64,000 nucleotides of DNA from Microbacterium aoyamense (GCF_023155855.1 NZ_JAKNUT010000005.1:273370-337369); one strand, 5' to 3'; shown: positions 8,617-17,809, numbered from the stretch's first letter. The notes: generated from the letters alone by a model not told the origin. Made by a program: numbers and translations.

Positions 8617-10260
8617 ATGCCCACCGTGTCCGCCCACGTCGCCGTCACCCTCGCCCGCCACATCGACCACGTCTTCGGGGTGATGGGCAACGGAAACGCC
8701 TGGTTCCTCGACGCGCTCGAGCGCTCGACTCCCGCCACCTACACCGCGGTCCGTCATGAAGCCGGGGCGGTCGTCGCCGCCGATGCCTTCCACCGCGCAT
8801 CGGGCCGTCTCGCCGCCGCGACCGCGACCTACGGCGCCGGATTCACCAACACGCTCACGGCCCTCGCCGAAGCCGTCCAGGCGCACGTGCCCCTCGTCCT
8901 CGTCGTCGGCGATGAACCCACCTCGGGCCCACGACCGTGGGACGTCGACCAGATCGCGCTCGCGGCCGCGGTCGGCGCGCGCACGTACACGGTCGGACAC
9001 GCGGATGCCGCGGCGACGACCGTCATCGCGATCGAGCACGCCCTCACCTACCGCGTGCCCACCGTGCTCGCGATCCCCTACGACGTCGCGACGCTCGAGG
9101 CGGGTGCCGTGCCGGACACGGCGGAGCCGCGGCTGCCCGCGCCGCTCGCCCCGACAGCGTTCGGGGGCGCGGCGATCACCGGGCTCGCGCGGGAACTCTC
9201 CGCCGCCGAGCGCCCCTTCCTGCTCGCGGGCCGCGGAGCCTGGGTCGCGGGCGCGAGCGCCGCGCTCGGAGTCCTCGCCGACGCGACCGGCGCGATCACG
9301 GCATCCACCGCTCTCGGCCGCGGGATCTTCCCGCGCGAGGAGTTCGACCTCGGTGTCACGGGAGGATTCGGAGCCGAGGACGCGATGGAGCTCGTCCGCG
9401 AGGCCGACGTCGCGGTCGTGTTCGGGGCATCGCTCAATCAGTTCACGATGCGGTTCGGTGAACTCTTCTCCCCCGGGACGCGCGTCGTTCAGGTCGACGT
9501 CGCGCCCACCGCGACGCATCCCCACGTGGGCGGGTACATCCGCGGCGATGCGCGGGTCGTCGCCGAAGCGCTCGTCGCAGCCCTCGCAGGAGCCACGTCG
9601 TCGGGATGGCGCGAGTCCGTCGCGGCCCCGGCGCTGCGGGCGCAGGATGCCGGCGACGGCATCGCTCCCGACGGCCGGCTCGATCCGCGGACCGTCGCGG
9701 CGCGCATCGGGGAACTCCTGCCGCAGGACCGGGTCGTCGTCTCGGACGGCGGGCACTTCATCGGCTGGGCGAACATGTACTGGCCCGTCGCGTCGCCCGA
9801 CCGTATGATGATGGTCGGCACGGCCTATCAGTCCATCGGGCTCGGATTCCCGTCGGTACCCGGCGCCGCACTCGCGCAGCCCACCTCGACCGTCGTGCTG
9901 ACGACCGGCGACGGCGGCGGGCTCATGGCGCTCGCCGACCTCGAGTCCGCCGTCCGGGTCGCGGGCGGTCGCGGGCTCGCGGTCGTGTGGAACGACGGCG
10001 CGTACGGCGCCGAGGTGAACCTCTACGGCCTCAAGGGTGTGGCGACCGGGCCCATGATGATCCCCGACGTGGACTTCGCCGGCCTCGCACGCGCCGTCGG
10101 CGCCGAGGGGGTCGTGGTCAGGACGATGCAAGACCTCGAACGGCTCGCGACGTGGACGACGGAGGATGCGGCATCCCGCCCCTATCTGCTGCTCGACGTG
10201 CGCATCTCGGGTGCCGTCGTCGCGCCCTACCAGCAGGAGATCATCCGCGTGAACTCCTGA
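8617..10260 (+). CDS. Thiamine-diphosphate-dependent enzyme, acetolactate synthase/decarboxylase-like
   Basis: A 547-residue ThDP enzyme of the acetolactate synthase / benzoylformate decarboxylase superfamily. The N-terminal Pyr domain contains the activating Glu in RHEAGAVVAADA (about residue 52). A central domain follows (about 190-320), then the C-terminal PP domain with GDGGGLMALADLESAV and WNDGAYG, the GDG...N metal/ThDP motif. The start at 8617 has GGAAAGG upstream, and the very long upstream reading frame is an artefact. It lacks the residues that would identify a true IlvB. In an aromatic-acid region a 2-keto-acid decarboxylase, for instance acting on an arylpyruvate or arylglyoxylate, is an attractive guess but only inference. 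Confidence 0.75.
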   Translation: MPTVSAHVAVTLARHIDHVFGVMGNGNAWFLDALERSTPATYTAVRHEAGAVVAADAFHRASGRLAAATATYGAGFTNTLTALAEAVQAHVPLVLVVGDEPTSGPRPWDVDQIALAAAVGARTYTVGHADAAATTVIAIEHALTYRVPTVLAIPYDVATLEAGAVPDTAEPRLPAPLAPTAFGGAAITGLARELSAAERPFLLAGRGAWVAGASAALGVLADATGAITASTALGRGIFPREEFDLGVTGGFGAEDAMELVREADVAVVFGASLNQFTMRFGELFSPGTRVVQVDVAPTATHPHVGGYIRGDARVVAEALVAALAGATSSGWRESVAAPALRAQDAGDGIAPDGRLDPRTVAARIGELLPQDRVVVSDGGHFIGWANMYWPVASPDRMMMVGTAYQSIGLGFPSVPGAALAQPTSTVVLTTGDGGGLMALADLESAVRVAGGRGLAVVWNDGAYGAEVNLYGLKGVATGPMMIPDVDFAGLARAVGAEGVVVRTMQDLERLATWTTEDAASRPYLLLDVRISGAVVAPYQQEIIRVNS

Positions 10261-10309
10261 CGCGGGACCCGCTGCAGTGGTTCGAGCGTGAAGGTCGGGC
10301 GCCCTCGCC

Positions 10310-10648
10310 CTAGTCGACGGGTGCGCTGTCGGAGTCCGGAGCACGCCACTCCGCGATGAAGTCGGCGACGCTCTTGGTGTCGAGGTCGTGCCGCACCCGA
10401 GCGAGAAGGCGGTCGGACTCCTGCACGGTGCCGGCCGAGACGCGCAGCACTTCGTTGCCGGACTCGCGCCTCGTCACGACGAGGTCGAGGACGGACGGGC
10501 CCGATTCGAGGTCGTTCGTCATGAGCCCCGCAGCGAGCGTCGCGAGAGTGCGCAGCGCTTTCGCCCCGACCGAGCCGTGCTTGGGCAGGATCGCCGCATC
10601 GAGATACAGGGATGCCGGTTCGAACCCGTCGGGATGATCGGTCGTCAT
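10310..10648 (-). CDS. Small hypothetical protein next to the flavoprotein monooxygenase
   Basis: A 112-residue soluble acidic protein with no family I recognise. It is a single predicted alpha/beta domain with the segments SVGAKALRTLATLAAGLMTNDLE and VLDLVVTRRESGNEVLRVSAGT. It follows the flavin monooxygenase gene by 20 bp on the same strand, so it is probably cotranscribed and could be a partner or effector-binding protein. The ATG at 10648 is preferred over the GTG at 10663 because CAGACT ends 6 nt before it, which also allows a separate leaderless transcript. Confidence 0.6.
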   Translation of the reverse strand: MTTDHPDGFEPASLYLDAAILPKHGSVGAKALRTLATLAAGLMTNDLESGPSVLDLVVTRRESGNEVLRVSAGTVQESDRLLARVRHDLDTKSVADFIAEWRAPDSDSAPVD

Positions 10649-10668
10649 GCTTCGAGTCTGCACGAGCC

Positions 10669-12531
10669 TCAGCGCGCGGGGAGGAAGGCGCCCTCCAAGA
10701 ACGCCGAGAACTCGTCGGACGCGTCGAGAGGCAGCACGGCCGCGACGTACTGATCAGGCCGCACCACGATCACGACGCCATCGCGCGAGAGGCCTCGCTC
10801 CTCGAAGATGTCGGTGGGCGTCCAGGTGCTCGGCGCGGCCGCGAAGACCTTCTCCCAGTCGGTCAACCCCAGGGGGCCGGTGCGCGGGAGGAAGACCTCG
10901 GGCACGGTCGAGATGTCGACCTCCTCGAACCGCGGTTGGTAGATGGCCTTCACGTCGAAGACGGCGTCCACGTCGGCGTCGGCGGGGGTGAATCGCCGCA
11001 GCGACGGTTCGACGCGCTGAGCCCACGCGGTGAGCGCCGCGCCGTCGACATCGGCGAAGGCGTAGACCCGCCACCGGCCGTCCGCCTTCGCGTGATGGCC
11101 GAGGTGCACGGCGTTCCCGTCGCTCACACGAACGACAGGGCTGCTCTTGAACCGCTTGCCGATCGGGAACCCGCTGGCGAGATCCTGATGCGCGTCGTCG
11201 CCGACGATCCGGGACGGGCCGTAGCGCGTCATGAACCCCGACGGGAACTCGGCGGTCGCGAGGTAGTAGGTCGCGAGCTCCTGCGGATCCGAGATCTCGC
11301 CGGGCTTGCGGGCCATGAGCGACGACCACTCGCGGTCGAAGTCGATGAGCTCCTGCGCGACCGGTCGGCGCTCGGCGGCGTACGTCGCGAGCAGCGCCTC
11401 GGGAGCGCGGCCCGTCAGCACCGAGCCGAGCTTCCAGCCGAGGTTGAAGCCGTCCTGCATCGAGACGTTCATGCCCTGCCCGGCCTTCGCGCTGTGCGTG
11501 TGGCAGGCGTCGCCCGTGAGGAAGACCCGCGGGCGGCCCTCGCCGTCGGGCGTGACGTCGTCGAAGCCGTCGGTCACGCGGTGGCCGACTTCGTAGACGC
11601 TGTGCCACGCGACCTCTTTGACGTCGAGTGTGTACGGATGCAGGATCTCGCCCGCACGGCGGATGATCTCGTCGATCGGCGTCTGCCGCACGCGGTGGTC
11701 GTCGTCGTCGGCGACTTCGCCGAGATCGACGTAGATGCGCGACAGGTAGCCGCCCTCGCGGGGGATGTGCAGGATGTTCCCCGCCGACGAGTTGATGGCG
11801 CACTTCGTCCGCCAGTCGGGGAAGTCCGTGTTCACCACGACGTCCATGACCCCCCACGCGTGCGCGGAGATGTCACCGACGTGGGTGCGACCGATCGCGT
11901 CGCGCACGCGACTGCGGGCGCCGTCGCATCCCGCCACGTACTTCGCGCGGATCGTGCGCTCCTCACCGTCGCGCCGCCCGCCGACGTAGCTGACGCGCAC
12001 GTCGACGCCGTCGTCATCGATCTCGAGTCCTGTGAACTCGACGCCGTAGTCGGGCGCGATGCGCGCCGGCCCGTGCGCGGCCGACTCTGCGAAGTAGTCG
12101 AGCACACGAGCCTGGTTGACGATGAGGTGCGGGAACTCGCTGATCTTCAGCGCGTAGTCGTCGGTGCGCGAGGTGCGGACGATGTTCTCGGGGTGCTCCG
12201 GATCGGGCCCCCAGAAGTTCATGTAGGCGATGTTGTAGGCCTCGGCGACGATGCGCTCGGCGAAGCCGAAGGCCTGGAACGTCTCGACGCTGCGAGGCTG
12301 GATGCCGTCGGCCTGGCCCAGCACGAGCCGACCCTCACGACGCTCGATGATGCGCGTCGTGAGGGTCGGGTACTGCGAGAGCTGAGCGGCGAGGAGCATG
12401 CCCGCCGGACCCGAGCCCACGATGAGGACGTCGACCTCATCGGGGAGATCGTCAGGGCGATCGATCCCCGTGCCGGCGGCGGGCTGCACCCGCGGATCGC
12501 CCGACACGTACCCGTGGTGATGGAACTGCAT
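10669..12531 (-). CDS. FAD-dependent aromatic hydroxylase, phenol 2-monooxygenase / MobA-like
   Basis: A 620-residue single-component flavoprotein hydroxylase. It has the N-terminal Rossmann motif (VDVLIVGSGPAGMLLAAQL, about residues 34-52), the second FAD motif (FLTGDACHTHSAKAGQGMN, about 340-358) and a C-terminal thioredoxin-like domain as in phenol hydroxylase and 3-hydroxybenzoate 4-monooxygenase. These enzymes use NAD(P)H and O2 to ortho-hydroxylate phenols. Next to a homoprotocatechuate ring-cleavage operon, the likely reaction is hydroxylation of a hydroxyphenylacetate or related acid to the catechol. That would replace the two-component HpaBC, which is absent here. It is cotranscribed with the MHS transporter 34 bp upstream, with GAGGGAG before the start. 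Confidence 0.82.
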   Translation of the reverse strand: MQFHHHGYVSGDPRVQPAAGTGIDRPDDLPDEVDVLIVGSGPAGMLLAAQLSQYPTLTTRIIERREGRLVLGQADGIQPRSVETFQAFGFAERIVAEAYNIAYMNFWGPDPEHPENIVRTSRTDDYALKISEFPHLIVNQARVLDYFAESAAHGPARIAPDYGVEFTGLEIDDDGVDVRVSYVGGRRDGEERTIRAKYVAGCDGARSRVRDAIGRTHVGDISAHAWGVMDVVVNTDFPDWRTKCAINSSAGNILHIPREGGYLSRIYVDLGEVADDDDHRVRQTPIDEIIRRAGEILHPYTLDVKEVAWHSVYEVGHRVTDGFDDVTPDGEGRPRVFLTGDACHTHSAKAGQGMNVSMQDGFNLGWKLGSVLTGRAPEALLATYAAERRPVAQELIDFDREWSSLMARKPGEISDPQELATYYLATAEFPSGFMTRYGPSRIVGDDAHQDLASGFPIGKRFKSSPVVRVSDGNAVHLGHHAKADGRWRVYAFADVDGAALTAWAQRVEPSLRRFTPADADVDAVFDVKAIYQPRFEEVDISTVPEVFLPRTGPLGLTDWEKVFAAAPSTWTPTDIFEERGLSRDGVVIVVRPDQYVAAVLPLDASDEFSAFLEGAFLPAR

Positions 12532-12565
12532 GGGACTCCCTCGTCGCTACCAGGCTACGTCCGGC

Positions 12566-13942
12566 TCAGGCCTTCGAGAGCCCGTAGATCGGGCTCACCG
12601 CCTGCTCCGCCTCGTGGTCGGGGCCGAGCGGGATGCCCGACCGATCGCGCAGCAGGAGCGTCGCGACCAGGCCGATCAGCGTCATCCCCGCGAGGTACCA
12701 CGTGACCGACATCGTGGTACCTGTCGCCTGCACCAGCGCCGTCGCGATCGTGGGGGCGAACGCGCCGCCGAGGATCGCGCCGATCGCGTACGAGATCGAG
12801 ACGCCCGAGAAGCGGATGGATGCCGGGAACAGCTCCGAGTACAGAGCCGCCTGCGGGCCGTAGGTGAGGCCCAGGCCGATCGTGAGGATTGCGAGCCCCG
12901 CGAACATGAGGCCGATCTCGCCGGTGTTGACCAGCGGGAACAGCGTGAAGACGCCGACGAGCTGCAGGATCCAGCCGATGATGTAGGTCGTCCGGCGGCC
13001 GATGCGGTCGCTGATCCACCCGGCGAAGAACGTCGAGAGCAGCCAGGTGACCGCCGACCCCGCGACGGCCCACAGAACCGGTCCGCGTTCGAGCGCGAGG
13101 GGCCCCTCGGGGTTGGTCGCGTAGTTCTGGATGTAGCCGCCCGTCGTCATGTAGCCCACGGCGTTGTTGCCGGCGAACACGAGCGCCGCGATCACGACGA
13201 GCAGAGCGTGCTTCTTGAAGAGCTGCACGATCGGCATCTGCGCCTTCTCGCGACGCTCGGCGAGCTCGGTGAAGACCGGGCTCTCCTCGACGCGGCGACG
13301 CACGTACCAGCCGACGAGGATCAGCACGACGCTCAGCAGGAACGGCACGCGCCAGCCCCACGCGAGGAAGGCGTCGCCCGGGGCGATCATCGCCATCAGC
13401 GCCATGACGCCCGAGGCCAGCAGCAGTCCGAGCGGCACACCGATCTGCGGCGACGCGCCGAAGACGCCTCGTCGCTTCTTGGGCGCGTGCTCGACGGCCA
13501 TGAGCACCGCACCGCCCCACTCGCCGCCCGCCGACAGACCCTGCAGGATGCGCAGCAGCACGAGCAGGATGGGCGCCGCGATGCCGATCGCCTCATACGT
13601 CGGCAGGACGCCGATCAGCGCCGTCGCGACGCCCATGAGGATCAGCGTCCACATGAGCACGACCTTGCGCCCGTACTTGTCGCCGAAGTGGCCGGCGAGG
13701 AACGCACCGAGCGGGCGGAACAGGAAGCTGATGCCGACCGTCGCGAAGCCCACGAGCACGCTGTTGGCGCCGAGCGGCGCGAAGAACAGCTGCCCGAAGA
13801 CGAGGCCCACGGCCGTCGCGTAGATGAAGAAGTCGTACCACTCGACCGTCGTGCCGACGACGGTGGCGAAGACGACGCGTCGCCGATCGGCCGCCGTCGC
13901 GATCGTGCCTGTCGGGGTGAACCCGGGTTGCTGTGCGCTCAT
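12566..13942 (-). CDS. MFS transporter, metabolite:H+ symporter (MHS) family
   Basis: A 458-residue, 12-helix major facilitator. The MHS signature is clear: TTVEWYDFFIYATAVGLVF in helix 1, GHFGDKYGRK between helices 2 and 3, and RILQGLSAGGEWGGAVL in helix 4. MHS members import organic acids with protons. The gene is first in a leftward operon with the aromatic hydroxylase and divergent from the hpa operon, so uptake of an aromatic carboxylate is the likely role. The ATG at 13942 has GAGGGAG 7 nt upstream. The open frame extending to 14110 would read through the divergent promoter and is not used. Confidence 0.88.
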   Translation of the reverse strand: MSAQQPGFTPTGTIATAADRRRVVFATVVGTTVEWYDFFIYATAVGLVFGQLFFAPLGANSVLVGFATVGISFLFRPLGAFLAGHFGDKYGRKVVLMWTLILMGVATALIGVLPTYEAIGIAAPILLVLLRILQGLSAGGEWGGAVLMAVEHAPKKRRGVFGASPQIGVPLGLLLASGVMALMAMIAPGDAFLAWGWRVPFLLSVVLILVGWYVRRRVEESPVFTELAERREKAQMPIVQLFKKHALLVVIAALVFAGNNAVGYMTTGGYIQNYATNPEGPLALERGPVLWAVAGSAVTWLLSTFFAGWISDRIGRRTTYIIGWILQLVGVFTLFPLVNTGEIGLMFAGLAILTIGLGLTYGPQAALYSELFPASIRFSGVSISYAIGAILGGAFAPTIATALVQATGTTMSVTWYLAGMTLIGLVATLLLRDRSGIPLGPDHEAEQAVSPIYGLSKA

Positions 13943-13998
13943 GTGTGTGACTCCCTCGTCGTGCCGACATCTCTGTGCGGGTCGGGATGTGCGAACAC

Positions 13999-14038
13999 TT
14001 GCCCGATGACGACCGATCATATACGATTTCGAATACGA
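13999..14038 (+). promoter_or_regulatory. Promoter and candidate operator of the hpa operon
   Basis: TTGCCC (13999-14004), a 17-bp spacer and TACGAT (14022-14027) make a good vegetative promoter for the gene at 14058. An imperfect dyad centred on TTCGAA (14024-14037) overlaps the -10, and ATACGA repeats at 14021-14026 and 14033-14038. This is a plausible binding site for the GntR regulator encoded in the operon. Confidence 0.6.
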
Positions 14039-14057
14039 CGCAAGAGCGAGGGAGCTC

Positions 14058-15527
14058 ATGACACACGAAGAGGATGCCGCGGCACTGCCCGTCCGACCGG
14101 GCAAGATCATCGCGATCCACCTGAGCTACGCCTCCCGCGCCGATCAGCGCGGACGCCGCCCCGCGCACCCGTCGTACTTCTTCAAGCCGTCGAGTTCGGT
14201 GGCCCCGTCGGGCGCCACGATCGAGCGACCCGCCGGCACCGAGCTGTTGGCGTTCGAGGGCGAGATCGCGCTCGTCATCGGCACCGATGCCCGCCGGGTC
14301 TCGGCCGACGAGGCGTGGGCGCACGTCGCCTCCGTGACGGCGGCGAACGACTTCGGCCTGTACGACCTGCGCGCGAACGACAAGGGCTCCAACGTCCGGT
14401 CCAAGGGCGGCGACGGCTACACGCCCCTCGGCCCGCGCGTCATCGATGCGGCCACGGTCGACCCTGCCGCACTGCGCGTCCGGACCTGGGTCAACGGCAC
14501 CCTCGCGCAAGACGACACGACGGCCGGGCTGATCTTCCCGCTCCCCCAGCTCGTGGCCGATCTCTCCCAGCACTTCACGCTCGAGGCCGGGGATGTCATC
14601 CTCACGGGTACGCCGGCCGGTTCCTCCGTCGTCACCCCCGGTGACGTCGTCGAGGTCGAGGTCGAGGCTCTCGGGTCGGGCGCCTCGAGCGGTCGCCTGG
14701 TCACGACCGTCGTGCAGGGGTCGGCGGTGTTCGACGCGTCCCTCGGTTCGCTCCCCACCGTCGACGACACGCAGCGCGCCGAGGCGTGGGGCTCGCGCGA
14801 AGCCGCGGGGCTCCCGCCCGCCGACGAACGCGGACTGTCGCCGGAACTGCGGGCGAAGCTCGAGTCCCTCCCCGTGGCTGCGCTGTCGCAGCAGCTGCGC
14901 AAGCGCGGCCTGAACGACGTCACGATCGACGGCGTGCGGCCGCTGCATCCGTCCGCCAAGCTCGTCGGCCCGGCGCGCACCCTGCGCTTCGTGCCGCACC
15001 GCGAAGACCTCTTCGCATCGCACGGCGGCGGCTACAACGCCCAGAAGCGCGCGTTCGATGCCGTCGGAGCCGGCGAAGTCATCGTGATCGAAGCCCGCGG
15101 CGAGGCGGGTTCCGGCACGCTCGGCGACATCCTCGCCCTTCGCGCGCACGCGAACGGCGCCGCCGGAATCGTGACCGACGGCGGCGTCCGCGATCTCGAT
15201 GCCATCACGGCCGTCGGAATCCCCGTCTACACGGTCGGCGCCCACCCCGCGGTGCTGGGCCGCAAGCACGTCCCGTGGGACGTCGACCTCACGATCGCGT
15301 GCGGCGGTGCGACGGTGCAGCCCGGCGACGTCATCGTCGGCGACGCAGACGGCGTGATCGTCATCCCACCCGCGCTGGTCGACGACGTCGTCGAGGCGGC
15401 GCTCGCGCAGGAGGAAGAGGATGCCTGGATCGCCGAGCAGGTGCGGGCGGGGCATCCCGTCGACGGACTCTTCCCGATGAACACCGAGTGGAGAGCGAGG
15501 TACGACGCATGGCGCGCCGAGAACTGA
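14058..15527 (+). CDS. FAH-family isomerase/decarboxylase fused to an RraA-like domain (HpaG analogue)
   Basis: A 489-residue two-domain protein. Residues 1-235 are a fumarylacetoacetate-hydrolase fold like HpaG, with metal ligands in EGE (67-69) and ND at 97-98 and the conserved ILTGTPAG at 181-188. Residues 260-470 are an RraA / HMG-CHA aldolase-like fold, with GTLGDILA at 353-360 and the substrate/metal pair R378-D379 in TDGGVRDLD. E. coli HpaG has two FAH domains that decarboxylate OPET and isomerise the product. Here the second is replaced by a fold whose members include oxaloacetate decarboxylases and class II pyruvate aldolases. I infer that the fusion supplies the decarboxylation and one isomerisation. 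It is first gene of the hpa operon, with GAGGGAG before the ATG. Confidence 0.85.
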   Translation: MTHEEDAAALPVRPGKIIAIHLSYASRADQRGRRPAHPSYFFKPSSSVAPSGATIERPAGTELLAFEGEIALVIGTDARRVSADEAWAHVASVTAANDFGLYDLRANDKGSNVRSKGGDGYTPLGPRVIDAATVDPAALRVRTWVNGTLAQDDTTAGLIFPLPQLVADLSQHFTLEAGDVILTGTPAGSSVVTPGDVVEVEVEALGSGASSGRLVTTVVQGSAVFDASLGSLPTVDDTQRAEAWGSREAAGLPPADERGLSPELRAKLESLPVAALSQQLRKRGLNDVTIDGVRPLHPSAKLVGPARTLRFVPHREDLFASHGGGYNAQKRAFDAVGAGEVIVIEARGEAGSGTLGDILALRAHANGAAGIVTDGGVRDLDAITAVGIPVYTVGAHPAVLGRKHVPWDVDLTIACGGATVQPGDVIVGDADGVIVIPPALVDDVVEAALAQEEEDAWIAEQVRAGHPVDGLFPMNTEWRARYDAWRAEN

Positions 15528-16243
15528 ACCTCGACGCCCTTGGCGAATCCGGGCTCGAGCATGCCACCAGGGCGACGCTCGGCAAGTCGCAGCAGGCGTA
15601 CCTCTGGATCAAGGAGCGCATCGCGTCCCAGGAATTCACTCCCGGCTATCGTCTCGTGCTGAGCTCGATCGCCGGCGAACTCGACATGAGCGTCGTGCCC
15701 GTGCGCGAGGCGATCCGCCGGCTCGAGGCCGAGGGGCTCGTGATGTTCGAGCGCAACGTGGGCGCACGTGTGTCGATGGTGGACGACTCGCAGTACCGGT
15801 TCAGCATGCAGTCGCTGTCGATTCTCGAGGGAGCGGCCACGGCGCTCGCCGCGCGGCGTCTCACCGCCGACGACATCCGGCATGCCCGCAGCATCAACGA
15901 CCTCATGGTCGAGACGCTCGACCACTTCGACCCGCGGGCGTTCACGCGACTCAATCAGGAGTTCCACTCGGCGCTGTACGAGAAGTGCCCGAACCCGCGG
16001 ATGCTCGACCTCGTGCACTCGGAATGGGCGCGGCTCGGTCACCTGCGCGACTCGACATTCAGCTTCGTCCCCGGCCGTGCCGCCGAGTCGGTGCGCGAAC
16101 ACGAGAACATCGTGCAACTCATCGAGACGTCGGCTCCGCTCGGCGAGATCGAGAAAGCGGCCCGGCGGCATCGCTCGGCCACGCTCGACGCCTACATGAT
16201 CCACGAGCACCCCGACGAGGCCCTCGGCCTCCCGGCGTTCTGA
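15509..16243 (+). CDS. GntR-family regulator with FCD domain
   Basis: A 244-residue FadR-subfamily regulator. A winged helix-turn-helix occupies about residues 25-90 (AGELDMSVVPVREAIRRLEAEGLV), and a helical FCD effector domain about 100-225 with His/Asp residues that commonly bind metal and a carboxylate ligand. It overlaps the FAH-RraA gene by 19 bp, with GAGG 8 nt before the ATG, so the two are translationally linked. Placement within the hpa operon makes it the probable repressor of the divergent 14-kb promoter, with a pathway acid as inducer. The ligand is not predictable from sequence. Confidence 0.88.
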   Translation: MARRELNLDALGESGLEHATRATLGKSQQAYLWIKERIASQEFTPGYRLVLSSIAGELDMSVVPVREAIRRLEAEGLVMFERNVGARVSMVDDSQYRFSMQSLSILEGAATALAARRLTADDIRHARSINDLMVETLDHFDPRAFTRLNQEFHSALYEKCPNPRMLDLVHSEWARLGHLRDSTFSFVPGRAAESVREHENIVQLIETSAPLGEIEKAARRHRSATLDAYMIHEHPDEALGLPAF

Positions 16244-16266
16244 CCCACTCCACCGAAGGAGCACGC

Positions 16267-17781
16267 ATGGCCCCGCACATCCCGGCAGATCTGCCCGACC
16301 GCATCCGTCACTACATCGACGGCGAGTTCACGGACTCCGTCGACGGCGACACCTTCGACGTGCTCGATCCCGTATCGAACGAGACGTACGTCACCGCCGC
16401 GGCGGGCAAGAAGGCCGACGTCGACCTCGCCGTCGCCGCGGCGCGACGCGCTTTCACCGAGGGGCCGTGGCCGCGGATGCTGCCTCGCGAGCGGTCCCGC
16501 ATCCTGCACCGCATCGCCGACATCGTCGAATCGCGCGACGCGCGGCTCGCCGAGCTCGAGTCGTTCGACTCCGGCCTGCCGATCACGCAGGCGCTCGGCC
16601 AGGCACGTCGGGCGGCCGAGAACTTCCGCTTCTTCGCGGACCTGATCGTCGCCCAGACCGACGACGCGTTCAAGGTCCCCGGTCGTCAGCTCAACTACGT
16701 CAACCGCAAGCCGATCGGCGTCGCGGGCCTCATCACGCCCTGGAACACGCCGTTCATGCTCGAGTCGTGGAAGCTGGGCCCGGCGCTCGCGACGGGCAAC
16801 ACCGTCGTCCTCAAGCCCGCCGAGTTCACCCCGCTGTCGGCATCGCTGTGGGCGGGGATCTTCGAAGAGGCGGGACTCCCGAAAGGCGTGTTCAACCTCG
16901 TCAACGGACTCGGGGAGGATGCCGGCGATGCGCTCGTGAAGCATCCCGACGTTCCGCTCATCTCGTTCACGGGCGAGAGCTCTACGGGCCAGTTGATCTT
17001 CGCGAACGCCGCTCCCTACCTCAAGGGCCTCTCGATGGAGCTCGGCGGCAAGTCGCCGGCGATCGTGTTCGCCGACGCCGATCTCGAGGCGGCGATCGAC
17101 GCGACGATCTTCGGCGTCTTCTCGCTCAACGGCGAGCGCTGCACCGCCGGCAGTCGCATCCTCGTCGAGCGTTCGATCTACGACGAGTTCGTCGAGCGGT
17201 ACGCAGCACAGGCGTCGCGCGTGATCGTGGGCGATCCGCACGACCCGAAGACGGAGGTCGGGGCGCTCGTGCATCCCGAGCACTTCGCGAAGGTCATGTC
17301 CTATATCGAGATCGGCAAGTCCGAAGGCCGGCTCGTTGCGGGCGGTGGACGACCCGAAGGCTTCCCGACGGGCAACTTCGTGCAGCCGACGGTCTTCGCC
17401 GACGTCGCGCCGGACGCGAGGATCTTCCAGGAGGAGATCTTCGGGCCTGTCGTGGCGATCACCCCGTTCGACGACTGGGAGGACGCCCTCGCCCTCGCGA
17501 ACGACACGAAGTACGGTCTCGCCGCCTACCTGTGGACGAACGATCTGCGGGGCGCGCACAACTTCGCGCAGTCGCTCGAGGCGGGAATGGTCTGGCTCAA
17601 CTCGAACAACGTCCGCGACCTGCGCACACCGTTCGGCGGAGTGAAGGCGTCGGGCCTGGGCCATGAGGGCGGCTACCGCTCGATCGACTTCTACACCGAC
17701 CAGCAAGCCGTGCACATCACGCTCGCGTACGAGCCTCACAACCCCACGTTCGGCAAGGGCGACGCGCCCGCCGCCCATTGA
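16267..17781 (+). CDS. hpaE: 5-carboxymethyl-2-hydroxymuconate semialdehyde dehydrogenase
   Basis: A 504-residue NAD-dependent aldehyde dehydrogenase, second step of homoprotocatechuate meta-cleavage (CHMS to CHM). Visible motifs: LITPWNTPFMLESWK for the cofactor, FTGESSTGQL, the base Glu in MELGGKSPA, the catalytic Cys in NGERCTAGSR, and EEIFGPVV. The HpaE assignment rests on these plus direct adjacency to hpaD. By sequence alone it could be another 2-hydroxymuconate semialdehyde dehydrogenase. AAGGAG lies 5 nt before the ATG. The gene is 23 bp after the GntR regulator and 28 bp before hpaD. Confidence 0.9.
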   Translation: MAPHIPADLPDRIRHYIDGEFTDSVDGDTFDVLDPVSNETYVTAAAGKKADVDLAVAAARRAFTEGPWPRMLPRERSRILHRIADIVESRDARLAELESFDSGLPITQALGQARRAAENFRFFADLIVAQTDDAFKVPGRQLNYVNRKPIGVAGLITPWNTPFMLESWKLGPALATGNTVVLKPAEFTPLSASLWAGIFEEAGLPKGVFNLVNGLGEDAGDALVKHPDVPLISFTGESSTGQLIFANAAPYLKGLSMELGGKSPAIVFADADLEAAIDATIFGVFSLNGERCTAGSRILVERSIYDEFVERYAAQASRVIVGDPHDPKTEVGALVHPEHFAKVMSYIEIGKSEGRLVAGGGRPEGFPTGNFVQPTVFADVAPDARIFQEEIFGPVVAITPFDDWEDALALANDTKYGLAAYLWTNDLRGAHNFAQSLEAGMVWLNSNNVRDLRTPFGGVKASGLGHEGGYRSIDFYTDQQAVHITLAYEPHNPTFGKGDAPAAH

Positions 17782-17809
17782 TCCGCCCACGCACGCAAGG
17801 ACGCATGAC

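Noticed and set aside
10612..12705. 697-codon plus-strand frame over the flavoprotein gene
   Set aside because: Antisense shadow; the minus strand encodes intact FAD motifs.
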